Positions 1-8,394 of a stretch of 64,000 nucleotides of DNA are shown in pieces; positions within the stretch are counted from its first letter, which is position 1, and each line of letters starts with the position of its first letter. The position numbers and the translations under genes were made by a program. The stretch comes from Rhodovulum sp. (GTDB lineage Bacteria > Pseudomonadota > Alphaproteobacteria > Rhodobacterales > Rhodobacteraceae): assembly GCA_002706605.1 (NCBI GenBank), contig PALT01000043.1, positions 1 to 64,000 on the forward strand, written 5' to 3'. The notes beneath the pieces were generated by a model. That model ran no database searches. It was not told where the DNA came from and saw only the letters and a list, made by a program, of their open reading frames with translations.

Positions 1-24
1 GGATCGCGGCCTTGTCCGAGGTGA

Positions 25-1524
25 TCATTCCCCTGCCCCTTCGATGATGCGGCGCACCTCCGCGACCATATCGGCGCGGGCGACCTCAACCTGTGCGGGC
101 TGGGATTTCCATTCCTCAAGCGTCGCACTGGCCGCGATTTTCGCTCCAAGCACCAGATCCTTGATCTGGACCACATCGCGCTCGGCCTCATCGCCGCCTT
201 GGATGATGGCCACGGGCGATTGGCGTTTATCGGCGTATTTCAATTGGTTGCCAAAGTTCTTGGGGTTACCAAGGTAGACCTCGGCGCGGATGCCTGCGGC
301 GCGCAGCTCGCCCACCATGGCCTGATAGTCGGCCATGCGGTCGCGGTCCATCACGGTCACGACGACGGGGCCATCCATGGTGGCACCGGCACGCCCCTTG
401 GCGCGCAGCGCGGCCAACAGACGGTCAACGCCAATCGACACGCCGGTCGCCGGAACGACCTGACCGGTGAAGCGTTTGACCAGATCGTCATAGCGACCGC
501 CACCGGCGACCGAGCCGAACTGACGCGGACGGCCCTTTTCGTCAAGGATTTCAAAGGTCAACTCGGCCTCGAACACCGGACCGGTGTAATAGCCCAGACC
601 GCGCACGACGGACGGGTCGATTTCGATGCGATCCGATCCGTAGCCTTGGGCGTCCAACAGCGCGGCGATCTGTTCCAGTTCGGCGACGCCTTCCTGACCG
701 GTGGCCGAGTCCCCGACCAATTCCCGCAGACGCGCACAGGTGGCCGCGCCGGTGTCGCGCTTGGCCTCCATGAACCCCATGACGGTGTCGGCTTGGGCGT
801 CGGTCAGACCCGCGCCCTTGGTGAAATCGCCCGAGTCGTCCTTGCGCCCCTCGCCCATCAGGGCGCGCACGCCCTCAGGTCCAAGGCGGTCGATCTTGTC
901 GATGGCGCGCAGCACGATGCCGCGCTCCTCTTCGAACTTGGTGGGGTCGGACGGGTCCAGAACGCCCGCGACCTCCATCACGCCGTTCAAAACCTTGCGG
1001 TTGTTGACGCGCACAATGTAGTCGCCGCGCGGAATGCCGACGGTCTCAAGCGCATCGGACAGCATCGCACAGATTTCTGCATCCGCCGCGACCGAGGCCG
1101 AGCCAACGGTGTCCGCATCGCATTGATAGAACTGACGGAATCGCCCCGGACCGGGCTTTTCGTTGCGCCAGACGGGACCCATCGCATAGCGGCGATAGGG
1201 GTTGGGCAGATCATTGCGGAACTGCGCGGCCACACGGGCCAAGGGCGCCGTCATGTCATAGCGCAGCGCCAGCCAATCGCCGTCGTCCTCTTCCTGCCAC
1301 GCGAACACACCCGCGTTCGGGCGATCCACATCGGGCAGGAACTTGCCCAGCGCCTCAACCGTTTCCACGGCCGAGGTTTCCAGCGGGTCAAAGCCATAGC
1401 GATGATAGACCTCGGCGATCTTGTCGAGCATCTCTTTACGTTCAGTTACATCCGAACCGAAATAGTCCCGAAAGCCCTTGGGCGTCTCTGCCTTGGGGCG
1501 GGGTGCTTTCTTTTGCTTGGCCAT
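25..1524 (-). CDS. hisS: histidyl-tRNA synthetase
   Basis: Class II aminoacyl-tRNA synthetase that charges tRNA-His in the cytoplasm. The 499-residue product has the N-terminal PKGFRDYFG start of HisS, a motif 2 region with [17 protein letters not shown], the histidine motif [11 protein letters not shown], a motif 3 region with SIGVDRLL, and a C-terminal anticodon-binding domain. The length is somewhat above the roughly 420-residue norm, as in other alphaproteobacterial HisS. I chose the ATG at 1524 (MAKQKK). An upstream in-frame ATG at 1578 would add 18 residues with no family likeness and overlap the divergent slyX leader. The identification is secure. Confidence 0.96.
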   Translation of the reverse strand: MAKQKKAPRPKAETPKGFRDYFGSDVTERKEMLDKIAEVYHRYGFDPLETSAVETVEALGKFLPDVDRPNAGVFAWQEEDDGDWLALRYDMTAPLARVAAQFRNDLPNPYRRYAMGPVWRNEKPGPGRFRQFYQCDADTVGSASVAADAEICAMLSDALETVGIPRGDYIVRVNNRKVLNGVMEVAGVLDPSDPTKFEEERGIVLRAIDKIDRLGPEGVRALMGEGRKDDSGDFTKGAGLTDAQADTVMGFMEAKRDTGAATCARLRELVGDSATGQEGVAELEQIAALLDAQGYGSDRIEIDPSVVRGLGYYTGPVFEAELTFEILDEKGRPRQFGSVAGGGRYDDLVKRFTGQVVPATGVSIGVDRLLAALRAKGRAGATMDGPVVVTVMDRDRMADYQAMVGELRAAGIRAEVYLGNPKNFGNQLKYADKRQSPVAIIQGGDEAERDVVQIKDLVLGAKIAASATLEEWKSQPAQVEVARADMVAEVRRIIEGAGE

Positions 1525-1617
1525 CGCGTCTTTGTCCCTTAGGTGGGTTTGCGGGCGGCATAGCGGATGCAGGTTCAAGGGGCAAGTACACCCGCCCCCA
1601 GCATGAAAGGAAATGCC

Positions 1618-1827
1618 ATGTCAGACACGCAAGTCACACAGTTGGAAGAAAAGGTCGCGCATCTGATGGCGACAGTGGATGACCTGTCGGATGTCGTCGC
1701 GGCGCAGGCCAAGGAAATCGACGTCCTGACGCGTCGCGTTCGCATGTTGATGCAGCGCGAAGCCGAACGCGAATATGATAGCGAAAGCTCAATCCCGCTG
1801 GCCGATCAACGCCCGCCCCATTACTGA
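1618..1827 (+). CDS. slyX: SlyX family protein
   Basis: A 69-residue protein that is almost entirely a heptad-rich coiled coil ([20 protein letters not shown]...) and ends in PPHY, the C-terminal signature of the SlyX family. The molecular role of SlyX is not established. The ATG at 1618 is preceded by AAAGGA. In-frame upstream ATGs at 1567 and 1603 lack a good ribosome site and add unconserved residues. It is divergent from hisS, so the two probably share the short upstream region. Confidence 0.85.
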   Translation: MSDTQVTQLEEKVAHLMATVDDLSDVVAAQAKEIDVLTRRVRMLMQREAEREYDSESSIPLADQRPPHY

Positions 1828-1842
1828 GGCGCGCGTCCAAGG

Positions 1843-2376
1843 TCAGGACATCTTGCGCCCGACGAAATCCACCACGGCATATAGGACGTCCGAGTTGTAT
1901 CCAGGGCCAAAGACGTCGTCATAATCGGCCACGTCCAAAACATCGAACAGGGCAAACCGCGCGTGCAAATCGGCGGTCGAAAACCCGTTCTCGCCAGCCC
2001 CTTGATGGCGTTGTGATAGTCCGTGGATCATCAGCAACCCACCCCCGCGCACAAACCCCGGCAACGATTGCAGCACCAGATGACGCTGCGCATCGCTCTC
2101 GAACTCGGGAAAGACGAGCAACACCAGATCATATTCGGCCCCGCGCGACGACATTGCCTGCAACGAGTCATCGCGCACCAAGCTGCACGGCTTCATCTCG
2201 CGCATGTTCAGCAGGTCGACCGACAGCCCCATGTCCCGCAGGCTATGCGCCACCGCCTCTTCGCCAAGCACCAGAGCATTGGCAGCCCCCTTCATCAGGA
2301 AACCGAACTTGCGCAAAAAGCCCAAGTTGCCATTGCTGATGCGGGGGAGCGCAGACTCTGGGCGCAACGATTTCAT
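1843..2376 (-). CDS. hypothetical protein, degenerate methyltransferase-like fold
   Basis: 177 residues, translationally coupled to ppk2: its ATG overlaps the ppk2 stop by 4 bp. The middle has alternating hydrophobic strands and helices (NALVLGEEAVAHSLRDMG, YDLVLLVFPEFE, GGGLLMIHGLS) reminiscent of the second half of a class I SAM-methyltransferase Rossmann fold. No GxGxG cofactor loop is visible, so activity is doubtful. I do not recognise a named family. Co-transcription with a polyphosphate kinase is the only functional hint. Confidence 0.6.
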   Translation of the reverse strand: MKSLRPESALPRISNGNLGFLRKFGFLMKGAANALVLGEEAVAHSLRDMGLSVDLLNMREMKPCSLVRDDSLQAMSSRGAEYDLVLLVFPEFESDAQRHLVLQSLPGFVRGGGLLMIHGLSQRHQGAGENGFSTADLHARFALFDVLDVADYDDVFGPGYNSDVLYAVVDFVGRKMS

Positions 2377-3329
2377 GTCACCTCCGTGACGGTCGGTTCA
2401 TCTTTGACGTGTCGGGTATCAGGGTGCAGAGACGTGCCTAAAATATGGTCAGCACGGTGGATAACATGTTCTGCACGGCCCACAATTAAAGGATCGGACC
2501 TGCCAATAGCGTGGTGATCTTTCCCAGGGTAGTCAAGCGAATTGAGGAAATGTCTCATGCACTCTAGGCGTGCACGTTTCTTGTCATTGGACTTAACGAT
2601 GGTCCAAGGCGCATCGGCGGTGTCGGTGTAAAAGAACATCGCTTCTTTGGCCTCGGTGTAATCATCCCATTTATCAAGGCTGGCCTTGTCAATCGGGCTG
2701 AGCTTCCATTGCTTCAGGGGATCGGTTTCACGCGATTTAAAGCGGGCCTGCTGTTCCTCTTGAGTGACCGAGAACCAGTATTTGTACAGATGGATGCCCG
2801 AGCGGACCAACATCTGCTCAAACAACGGGGTCTGGCGCATGAATTCCAAATATTCGTTCGGGGAACAGAACCCCATCACCCGCTCAACCCCTGCGCGGTT
2901 GTACCAAGAGCGGTCATAGAACACCATTTCCCCGACGGTGGGCAGTTCGCGGATATAGCGTTGAAAGAACCATTGGCCCTTTTCTTCCCATGTGGGTTTG
3001 TTCAGGGCGACCACACGGGCCGAACGCGGGTTCAGGTGTTCCATGAACCGCTTGATCGTGCCCCCCTTACCGGCGGCATCGCGGCCTTCGAACAGCAGAA
3101 CAAATTTCTGTTCGGTTTCCTGTGCCCACAATTGAACCTTGAGCAATTCCGCCTGTAGGCGCGCCTTTTGCGCCTCATAGGTGCGGCGGGACAGTTTGGT
3201 CGCATAGGGGTATTCCCCGTTCTCGAAAGCGCGCGCGATCATCTCGGGGTTCGGGGGCGTTTTCACCGCCGTGGCCGTCCCGTTTGCAACGGGGGTGGGT
3301 GTCGTCCGAATCTCTGCGCTCTGTGTCAT
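2373..3329 (-). CDS. ppk2: polyphosphate kinase 2
   Basis: PPK2 family enzyme that transfers phosphate between polyphosphate and nucleotides. The 318-residue product has a Walker A loop GRDAAGKGG, the lid/Walker B region FYDRSWYNRAGVERVMGF, and the family helices WFFQRYIRELP and HLYKYWFSVTQEEQ. The start at 3329 (MTQSAE) follows AGGAAAGGGAC; an upstream in-frame start at 3389 would run into the divergent parE leader. The residues after about 270 (HHAIGRSDPLIVGRAEH) form a C-terminal tail that I do not recognise. A separate ppk1-ppx pair at 29.4-33.2 kb means the cell has both polyphosphate kinase classes. Confidence 0.93.
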   Translation of the reverse strand: MTQSAEIRTTPTPVANGTATAVKTPPNPEMIARAFENGEYPYATKLSRRTYEAQKARLQAELLKVQLWAQETEQKFVLLFEGRDAAGKGGTIKRFMEHLNPRSARVVALNKPTWEEKGQWFFQRYIRELPTVGEMVFYDRSWYNRAGVERVMGFCSPNEYLEFMRQTPLFEQMLVRSGIHLYKYWFSVTQEEQQARFKSRETDPLKQWKLSPIDKASLDKWDDYTEAKEAMFFYTDTADAPWTIVKSNDKKRARLECMRHFLNSLDYPGKDHHAIGRSDPLIVGRAEHVIHRADHILGTSLHPDTRHVKDEPTVTEVT

Positions 3330-3493
3330 ATCTGTCCCTTTCCTGAATGGGATAATTCTACCACTCGGGCGCAGAGCCCACTTTGACACCGGTCAAATTT
3401 AAACCACCACCAAACCGTGCACGGGCCATTGCCCCTTGGGCGCGGTCCTGCTCTAATACGTCACCAAACCAATTATTGATCGAGCACACCCAT

Positions 3494-5452
3494 ATGTCCG
3501 ACGACCTTCTTGCAGGGACCGAACCCGACGACTACGACGCCTCTTCGATTGAGGTGCTTGAAGGACTAGAGCCCGTCCGCAAACGCCCCGGCATGTATAT
3601 CGGCGGCACGGACGAGCGCGCGCTGCACCATATGGTGGCCGAAATCCTCGACAACTCGATGGATGAGGCCGTCGCAGGCCACGCCAACCGGATTGAGGTG
3701 GAACTGCACGCCGATAGCACGGTCACCATTCGCGACAACGGGCGCGGCATCCCGATTGATCCCCACCCCAAGTTTCCGGACAAATCCGCGCTTGAGGTGA
3801 TCCTGTGCACCTTGCACGCGGGCGGCAAGTTCAGCGGCAAGGCCTATCAGACCTCGGGCGGTTTGCACGGCGTGGGGGCGTCGGTTGTGAACGCCCTGTC
3901 GGATTCGATGGTGGTTCAGGTCGCGCGCAACAAAGAGCTGTTTGAGCAGCGCTTTTCGCGCGGCATCCCGCAAGGTCCGGTCGAAAAGGTCGGCGCCGCC
4001 CCAAACCGGCGCGGCACCACCGTGTCCTTCCACGCGGACGCCCAGATTTTCGGGTCGCACAAGATGAAGCCCGCCCGCCTGATGAAGATGGTCCGCTCCA
4101 AGGCGTACCTGTTCTCGGGCGTTGAAATCCGGTGGAAATCGGCGATCGACGATGGGGAAACCCCGACCGAGGCCACGTTCCATTTCCCCGGCGGTCTGGC
4201 GGATTATCTGACCGAAACCTTGGGCAAGGCCGCGACCTATGCCGACAAACCCTTTGCGGGGCGCGTTGATTTCAAAGAGAAGTTCAACGAAGCGGGCAGT
4301 GTGGAATGGGCGATCAACTGGACCCCCTCGCGCGACGGGTTCATCCAATCCTATTGTAACACCGTTCCCACCCCTGAGGGCGGCACGCATGAGGCGGGTT
4401 TTTGGGCGGCGATCCTAAAGGGCATCCGCGCCTATGGCGAATTGGTCAACAACCGCAAGGCCACCAATATCACGCGCGACGATCTGATCACGGGCGGCTG
4501 TGCGCTTGTGTCCTGTTTCATCCGCGAGCCGGAATTCGTCGGTCAAACCAAGGACCGTCTGGCCACCACCAACGCGCAAAAGCTGGTCGAAGGGGCCGTG
4601 CGCGATCACTTTGACAACTGGCTGGCCGCCGATACCAAATCGGCCGGTGCGATCCTTGATTTCCTTGTGCTGCGGGCCGAGGAACGGCTGCGTCGCCGTC
4701 AGGAAAAGGAAACCGCCCGTAAAACCGCGACCAAGCGCCTGCGCCTGCCCGGCAAGCTGGTCGATTGTTCGGCCACCAACCGCGATGGCACTGAATTGTT
4801 TCTGGTGGAGGGTGACTCGGCCGGTGGGTCGGCGAAAATGGCGCGTGATCGCCGCACACAGGCCCTGTTGCCGCTGCGCGGTAAGATCCTGAACGTTTTG
4901 GGCGCGGCAAGCTCCAAGCTGGGCAGCAACGCGGAAATCAACGACCTGTCACAGGCGCTTGGCGTCGGTCTGGGCACCAAGTTCAACATCGACGATCTGC
5001 GCTATGACAAGATCATCATCATGACCGACGCGGACGTCGACGGCGCCCATATCGCCAGCCTGTTGATGACGTTCTTTTTCACCCAGATGCGCCCGCTGAT
5101 TGATCACGGACACCTTTATCTGGCCTGCCCGCCCCTGTTTCGCCTGACCCAAGGCGCGAAACGCGTCTATGCGCTGGACGAGGCGGAAAAGGAAATGTGG
5201 ATGGAAAAGGGTCTGGGCGGCAAAGGCAAGATCGACGTCAGCCGGTTCAAGGGTCTGGGCGAAATGGACGCCAAGGACCTGAAGGACACCACGATGAACC
5301 CCGCCTCGCGCAAGTTGATCCGCGTCAGCATTGATGAGGACGAACCGGGCGAAACCGCCGATCTGGTGGAACGTCTGATGGGCAAAAAGCCCGAGATGCG
5401 GTTCCAATACATCCAGCAGAACGCGCAATTCGTGGACGAACTGGACATCTGA
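3494..5452 (+). CDS. parE: DNA topoisomerase IV subunit B
   Basis: Type IIA topoisomerase ATPase subunit that decatenates sister chromosomes with ParC. The 652-residue protein has the GHKL ATPase region (EILDNSMDEAVAGHA, KRPGMYIGGTDE), the transducer, and the TOPRIM domain (FLVEGDSAGGSAKMARDR; DADVDGAHIASLLMTFFF). It ends with the usual KGLGEMDAKDLKDTTMNP segment. The TOPRIM sequence and about 650-residue length fit ParE rather than the longer GyrB. The start at 3494 (MSDDLL) begins the conserved N terminus; an in-frame ATG at 3383 would add 37 unconserved residues. A clear terminator follows. Confidence 0.95.
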   Translation: MSDDLLAGTEPDDYDASSIEVLEGLEPVRKRPGMYIGGTDERALHHMVAEILDNSMDEAVAGHANRIEVELHADSTVTIRDNGRGIPIDPHPKFPDKSALEVILCTLHAGGKFSGKAYQTSGGLHGVGASVVNALSDSMVVQVARNKELFEQRFSRGIPQGPVEKVGAAPNRRGTTVSFHADAQIFGSHKMKPARLMKMVRSKAYLFSGVEIRWKSAIDDGETPTEATFHFPGGLADYLTETLGKAATYADKPFAGRVDFKEKFNEAGSVEWAINWTPSRDGFIQSYCNTVPTPEGGTHEAGFWAAILKGIRAYGELVNNRKATNITRDDLITGGCALVSCFIREPEFVGQTKDRLATTNAQKLVEGAVRDHFDNWLAADTKSAGAILDFLVLRAEERLRRRQEKETARKTATKRLRLPGKLVDCSATNRDGTELFLVEGDSAGGSAKMARDRRTQALLPLRGKILNVLGAASSKLGSNAEINDLSQALGVGLGTKFNIDDLRYDKIIIMTDADVDGAHIASLLMTFFFTQMRPLIDHGHLYLACPPLFRLTQGAKRVYALDEAEKEMWMEKGLGGKGKIDVSRFKGLGEMDAKDLKDTTMNPASRKLIRVSIDEDEPGETADLVERLMGKKPEMRFQYIQQNAQFVDELDI

Positions 5453-5454
5453 TC

Positions 5455-5489
5455 AAATCCCCGGCCAGTCACACCCGCCGGGGATTTTT
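5455..5489 (+). terminator. Rho-independent terminator of parE
   Basis: Perfect 11-bp inverted repeat AAATCCCCGGC/GCCGGGGATTT with an 11-nt loop, running into a T tract, 2 bp after the parE stop. Confidence 0.9.
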
Positions 5490-5491
5490 CG

Positions 5492-5563
5492 TTACTTTAC
5501 GGCCTCGTGGGCGACGCTCAGGAAAATCGCGTCCAACTCGTTTGCCGCCGCCACGAGGTCCGC
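5492..5563 (-). pseudogene. remnant of a DUF302 gene 3' end (left direct repeat)
   Basis: Read on the minus strand, this encodes the last 24 codons of a DUF302-type protein (ADLVAAANELDAIFLSVAHE followed by AVK and TAA). It matches the end of the intact DUF302 gene at 22543-22614 over 72 bp with 7 to 8 mismatches, including a 33-bp perfect core (5508-5540 against 22559-22591). Upstream of this the similarity stops. Both copies have the same orientation, so they form a direct repeat around the pyrimidine module. From 5571 to 5722 I see nothing gene-like. Confidence 0.8.
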
Positions 5564-5722
5564 TCCCCTGCCCCAAGGGCTAGGCTGCGGTGTCACCGCG
5601 GCTGAGAAGCGCGCAATCCCAGACTGCAAGAGAGCAACAAAGCACCCACCTGCAAATAAATCGTCACTTAAAAAATCCTGTCAGCTATGGCGAAAATTAC
5701 CCCTTGCTGATCCGCAAGAGGA

Positions 5723-6568
5723 TCACTGTTGCGTTAGTCTTTTGGTTTCATCGACCAGCGTAGCGATGGCCGTCTTGAGGTCCGAAACGTTAGGGCCGTG
5801 GCTTAAAACACCGCGCGAGGCAGAAATGATCGCACGTTCAATTGCATCGCCGAACAGGGCGCGGGTATCTTCGACCGTGGCTCCCTGTGCTCCGACACCC
5901 GGCACCAGGAAAAGCGCGTTCGGCATGGACCGGATCGTCTCCTGCGTGGAGCCACCCAAGGTCGCCCCGATCACAGCGCCAACCGGCCCAACCGCACCCT
6001 CGGCGCCGCCCGCGCGATTAAAACGGGCGATGGCCTGCGCCAAATGATCGGCAACGGTTAGATCTTCGATCCGCGCATTCTGAAGCTCGGCCCCTTCAGG
6101 GTTTGACGAACGCACCACGACAAACACCCCCGTTTCGGTGTCCTTGGCGCGCTACAGCAATGGCATCATCGCATCGATCCCGAGATAAGCATGCGCCGTT
6201 ACGGCATCGACATCAAAGGGCGATGCGCTGCCCAGCCATGCCTGCCCATAGGCATCGATACTGCTGCCTATATCCCCCCTTTTCGCATCGGCAATCACAA
6301 AGATCCCGGCCTCTTTTGCCGCGCGGCAAAGCGACTGTAATTCCGCCATCCCTGCGGGGCCAAAGGCCTCGAAAAAGGCCACCTGTGGCTTGATAATTCC
6401 AACCGATCCGATGGCCGCCTCAAGTGCGATGGCGCAAAACTGACGCAACCCCTCAACCGTGACCGGCAGCCCCCATGCGGCAAGAGTGTGCGCCGCCGGG
6501 TCGATGCCAAAACAAAAATTCGAGTACGGGGCAACGGCGGCGGTAAATCGATCATAGTAGGTGGTCAT
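5723..6568 (-). pseudogene. pyrF: OMP decarboxylase, bacterial long type, interrupted by in-frame TAG
   Basis: Two open segments in the same frame together make a 281-codon orotidine-5'-phosphate decarboxylase of the long bacterial type. The first has FCFGIDP and the catalytic ADAKRGDIG. The second has VFVVVRSSNPEGAELQ and FLVPGVGAQG. Codon 139 is TAG (6152-6154); reading through gives MMPLL-(stop)-RAKDTETGVFVVV with no gap, so a single base change explains the break. It lies 28 bp after the tmk-like gene on the same strand. It is either a recent pseudogene or a sequencing error. The intact archaeal-type pyrF at 7693 could cover the function. Start at 6568 (MTTYYD), with AAGGA upstream. Confidence 0.85.
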
Positions 6569-6596
6569 TTCTGGGTCCTTGGGCTGGCTGGGATCG

Positions 6597-7331
6597 TTAT
6601 TCGGAGGCTGCGCGCGCGCTCGTGCGCACATCAAACTTGTTCAGAATGGCTTGGGTAATGTCAGGGGCGGGCCACGCAGCGTCCACGGTGGACAAATGCC
6701 GCGTCAGAGCACGAAATCCGTCGACTATTCCAGTGATGACATCTTGGTTGCGCTCTTCATGCTTGCGTACGGGACCGTCCCGCTCAACCAGACGGCGCAT
6801 TAAGGTCGGCACGGGAGCGTCCAGAAAAATTGACAATGTCGGACGCGGGATACCTGCGTTCATTTTTGCGACAAATTCCGGATCAACGCCGCGATTTTGG
6901 AAAAACACCAAACTTGAAAAAACATAGCGATCACACAGAACAATTGCCCCACGTTCGAGCGCCGGTCGCACGACCTCATGCACATGCTTCAGACGGTCTG
7001 CGGCCGCCATCACGGCCAGCGTATGAGCGTGTTCTGCGTCGCCGCCATGATCCAGAAAATGGCGCACCACCGGTTCGGCGCGATAGGCCGTGGTTGGCTG
7101 CCGCGTCTCGACCACTTCATACCCACGGGCTTCGAAGACCGCACCAAGGGACGAAATTTGCGTTGTTTTCCCCGACCCGTCAAAGCCGCACAAGGCAATC
7201 AGATGTCCAGAATACGATTTTGTGTCGGTAAAAACGGTGTCGGCGGCATCATTCAAAGACACCCCGCCCTCAACGAGATGCCCAACCACCTGCGATGTTG
7301 TGCGAACCGGCCGCGCGCCCCGTTCCAGCAT
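6597..7331 (-). CDS. thymidylate kinase-like nucleoside monophosphate kinase
   Basis: 244-residue P-loop kinase of the dTMP kinase fold. The P-loop is ALCGFDGSGKTTQ (about residues 46-58). DRYVFSSLVF matches the DRY motif of Tmk, and LSIFLDAPVPTLMRR matches the strand before the lid. Unlike ordinary Tmk, about 42 residues (ARPVRTTSQVVGHLVEGGVS and following) precede the P-loop. The arginine-rich lid is replaced by ERDGPVRKHEERNQD. The true substrate may be UMP, dTMP or a modified pyrimidine nucleotide; I infer a pyrimidine substrate from its place next to pyrF. The ATG at 7331 follows GAGGAG. It heads the leftward pair kinase-pyrF. Confidence 0.75.
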   Translation of the reverse strand: MLERGARPVRTTSQVVGHLVEGGVSLNDAADTVFTDTKSYSGHLIALCGFDGSGKTTQISSLGAVFEARGYEVVETRQPTTAYRAEPVVRHFLDHGGDAEHAHTLAVMAAADRLKHVHEVVRPALERGAIVLCDRYVFSSLVFFQNRGVDPEFVAKMNAGIPRPTLSIFLDAPVPTLMRRLVERDGPVRKHEERNQDVITGIVDGFRALTRHLSTVDAAWPAPDITQAILNKFDVRTSARAASE

Positions 7332-7552
7332 CAAAATCTCCTCGCGTTAAAGATGTTTTACAAAGCTGCGATGTTTCTGTCGCGAATCTATGCAACACCC
7401 ACATCAATACACGGGATTTGTCGCATTTATTAGACTTTTTAAAACTTTTTCTCATTTTTTAAAAGCACAATTATTAAGCATGTAATTTCTTGATTCTTGT
7501 TTTTATTGGTTATTTTTTTCTTTTTGAAGTTTTTGTAACAGAATTATTAAGC

Positions 7553-7566
7553 TTGATTGGAATCAA
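7553..7566. promoter_or_regulatory. FNR/FnrL-type binding site
   Basis: TTGATTGGAATCAA is a perfect match to the FNR family consensus TTGAT-N4-ATCAA. Its centre (7559.5) is 41.5 bp upstream of the start expected from the TATTAA box at 7589, the position of a class II FNR-activated promoter. It lies between the kinase and pyrF2 genes, closer to pyrF2. Confidence 0.75.
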
Positions 7567-7588
7567 ATCCGCTCCTAACGATTCTGGA

Positions 7589-7601
7589 TATTAACCATGC
7601 C
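7589..7601 (+). promoter_or_regulatory. predicted -10 box and start of the pyrF2 transcript
   Basis: TATTAA (7589-7594) with a start expected near 7601. There is no good -35 box, as is usual when an activator sits at -41.5. Predicted from sequence only. Confidence 0.5.
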
Positions 7602-7623
7602 GGCATGAGTCGGCGCTGGCGCT

Positions 7624-7637
7624 TCTCAATATTGAGA
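7624..7637. promoter_or_regulatory. palindromic operator TCTCAA-N2-TTGAGA (pyrF2 side)
   Basis: Perfect 14-bp palindrome TCTCAATATTGAGA at about +24 to +37 of the predicted pyrF2 transcript. The same arms and spacing occur between dctP and the XRE regulator (21552-21565). A shared binding site for that regulator is likely; the position downstream of the start suggests repression. Confidence 0.7.
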
Positions 7638-7692
7638 TCGCCATTTGATTGAATTTAGGTCGACTGGCCCGTCAATGATTTGGGGGCGAAAA

Positions 7693-8385
7693 ATGTCGAC
7701 AAACTATTTCGGAATTCCACAATCACGGGTCATTATCGCCGCTGATATGGAAACCTATGACGAGAATGCTCGCGTTCTCGATCAAATCTGCGATGACATC
7801 GATGTCATCAAGGTCAACACACCTCTGGTGTTTCATGAAGGTCCATCCGTCATCCGCAAACTGACCGACACGTTTCAAAAACCGGTCTTTGCCGATCTCA
7901 AAGTCGCCGATGTCCCGCACACGGACGTCAAAGTCGTGCGAATGGTGGCAGATAACGGCGGTGCTGCGGTTATGGTGCACGGATTTATTGGCCCAGACGC
8001 GCTGATCGATTGCGCCGAGGCGGCCGCCGATCAGGTCGGCATCATCATGCAACTGGAACTGACCAACCCTGGGGGAAAGTTGTTCACCGCCCCGATTGCC
8101 GATGATCTTGCCCGCCTCGCGGCGGAACTAGGGCTTTATGGCACCCAAGCCCCCGGCAACCGCCCCGACCGGATCAGCAAGATCCGCTCAATCATTGGCC
8201 CCGAGCCCGTGATCGTCTGCTGTGGCGTGGGAGCGCAGGGCGGCAAACACAACGCAGTCATGCAAGCCGGCGGCACCTATTCCATCGTCGGCCGCGCCAT
8301 CTACACCGCTGAAAACCCCAAGGCAGCGGCCGCCGCGATTACCGCCGGACTGCAAAACGCGCCCGCATTGGGCCTCTCGGCATAG
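7693..8385 (+). CDS. pyrF: orotidine-5'-phosphate decarboxylase, archaeal type
   Basis: 230-residue TIM-barrel enzyme converting OMP to UMP. It resembles archaeal OMPDCs much more than the bacterial long type next door. The catalytic Lys-Asp-Lys-Asp set is visible as IKVNTP plus ADLKVAD. The phosphate-binding end is present (CCGVGAQGG and VGRAIY, with the conserved Gln and Arg). The usual Ser of the pyrimidine loop appears to be Thr (LELTNPGG). The ATG at 7693 is preceded by GGGGGCG; an ATG at 7675 is possible. It is the first gene of a rightward operon and ends 9 bp before the radical SAM gene. Use of an archaeal-type enzyme beside a broken bacterial one points to transfer. Confidence 0.88.
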   Translation: MSTNYFGIPQSRVIIAADMETYDENARVLDQICDDIDVIKVNTPLVFHEGPSVIRKLTDTFQKPVFADLKVADVPHTDVKVVRMVADNGGAAVMVHGFIGPDALIDCAEAAADQVGIIMQLELTNPGGKLFTAPIADDLARLAAELGLYGTQAPGNRPDRISKIRSIIGPEPVIVCCGVGAQGGKHNAVMQAGGTYSIVGRAIYTAENPKAAAAAITAGLQNAPALGLSA

Positions 8386-8394
8386 GAGAGCAAC

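Larger units (their letters stand above)
7332..7692. other. AT-rich divergent intergenic region
   Basis: About 360 bp between the divergent kinase and pyrF2 genes, far richer in A/T than the surrounding DNA from 7340 to 7570 (runs of T and A). The 11-mer AATTATTAAGC occurs twice, at 7469-7479 and 7542-7552. The region carries an FNR-type site, a -10 box and a palindrome, listed separately. No open reading frame of note is present. Confidence 0.8.

Noticed and set aside
199-1542. 447-codon open frame on the plus strand
   Set aside because: Antisense to hisS, which has all class II motifs.
6152-6154. Recoding of the TAG in pyrF as pyrrolysine or by programmed readthrough
   Set aside because: No pyrrolysine genes or stimulatory structure are visible and the context is ordinary; a point mutation or error is simpler.
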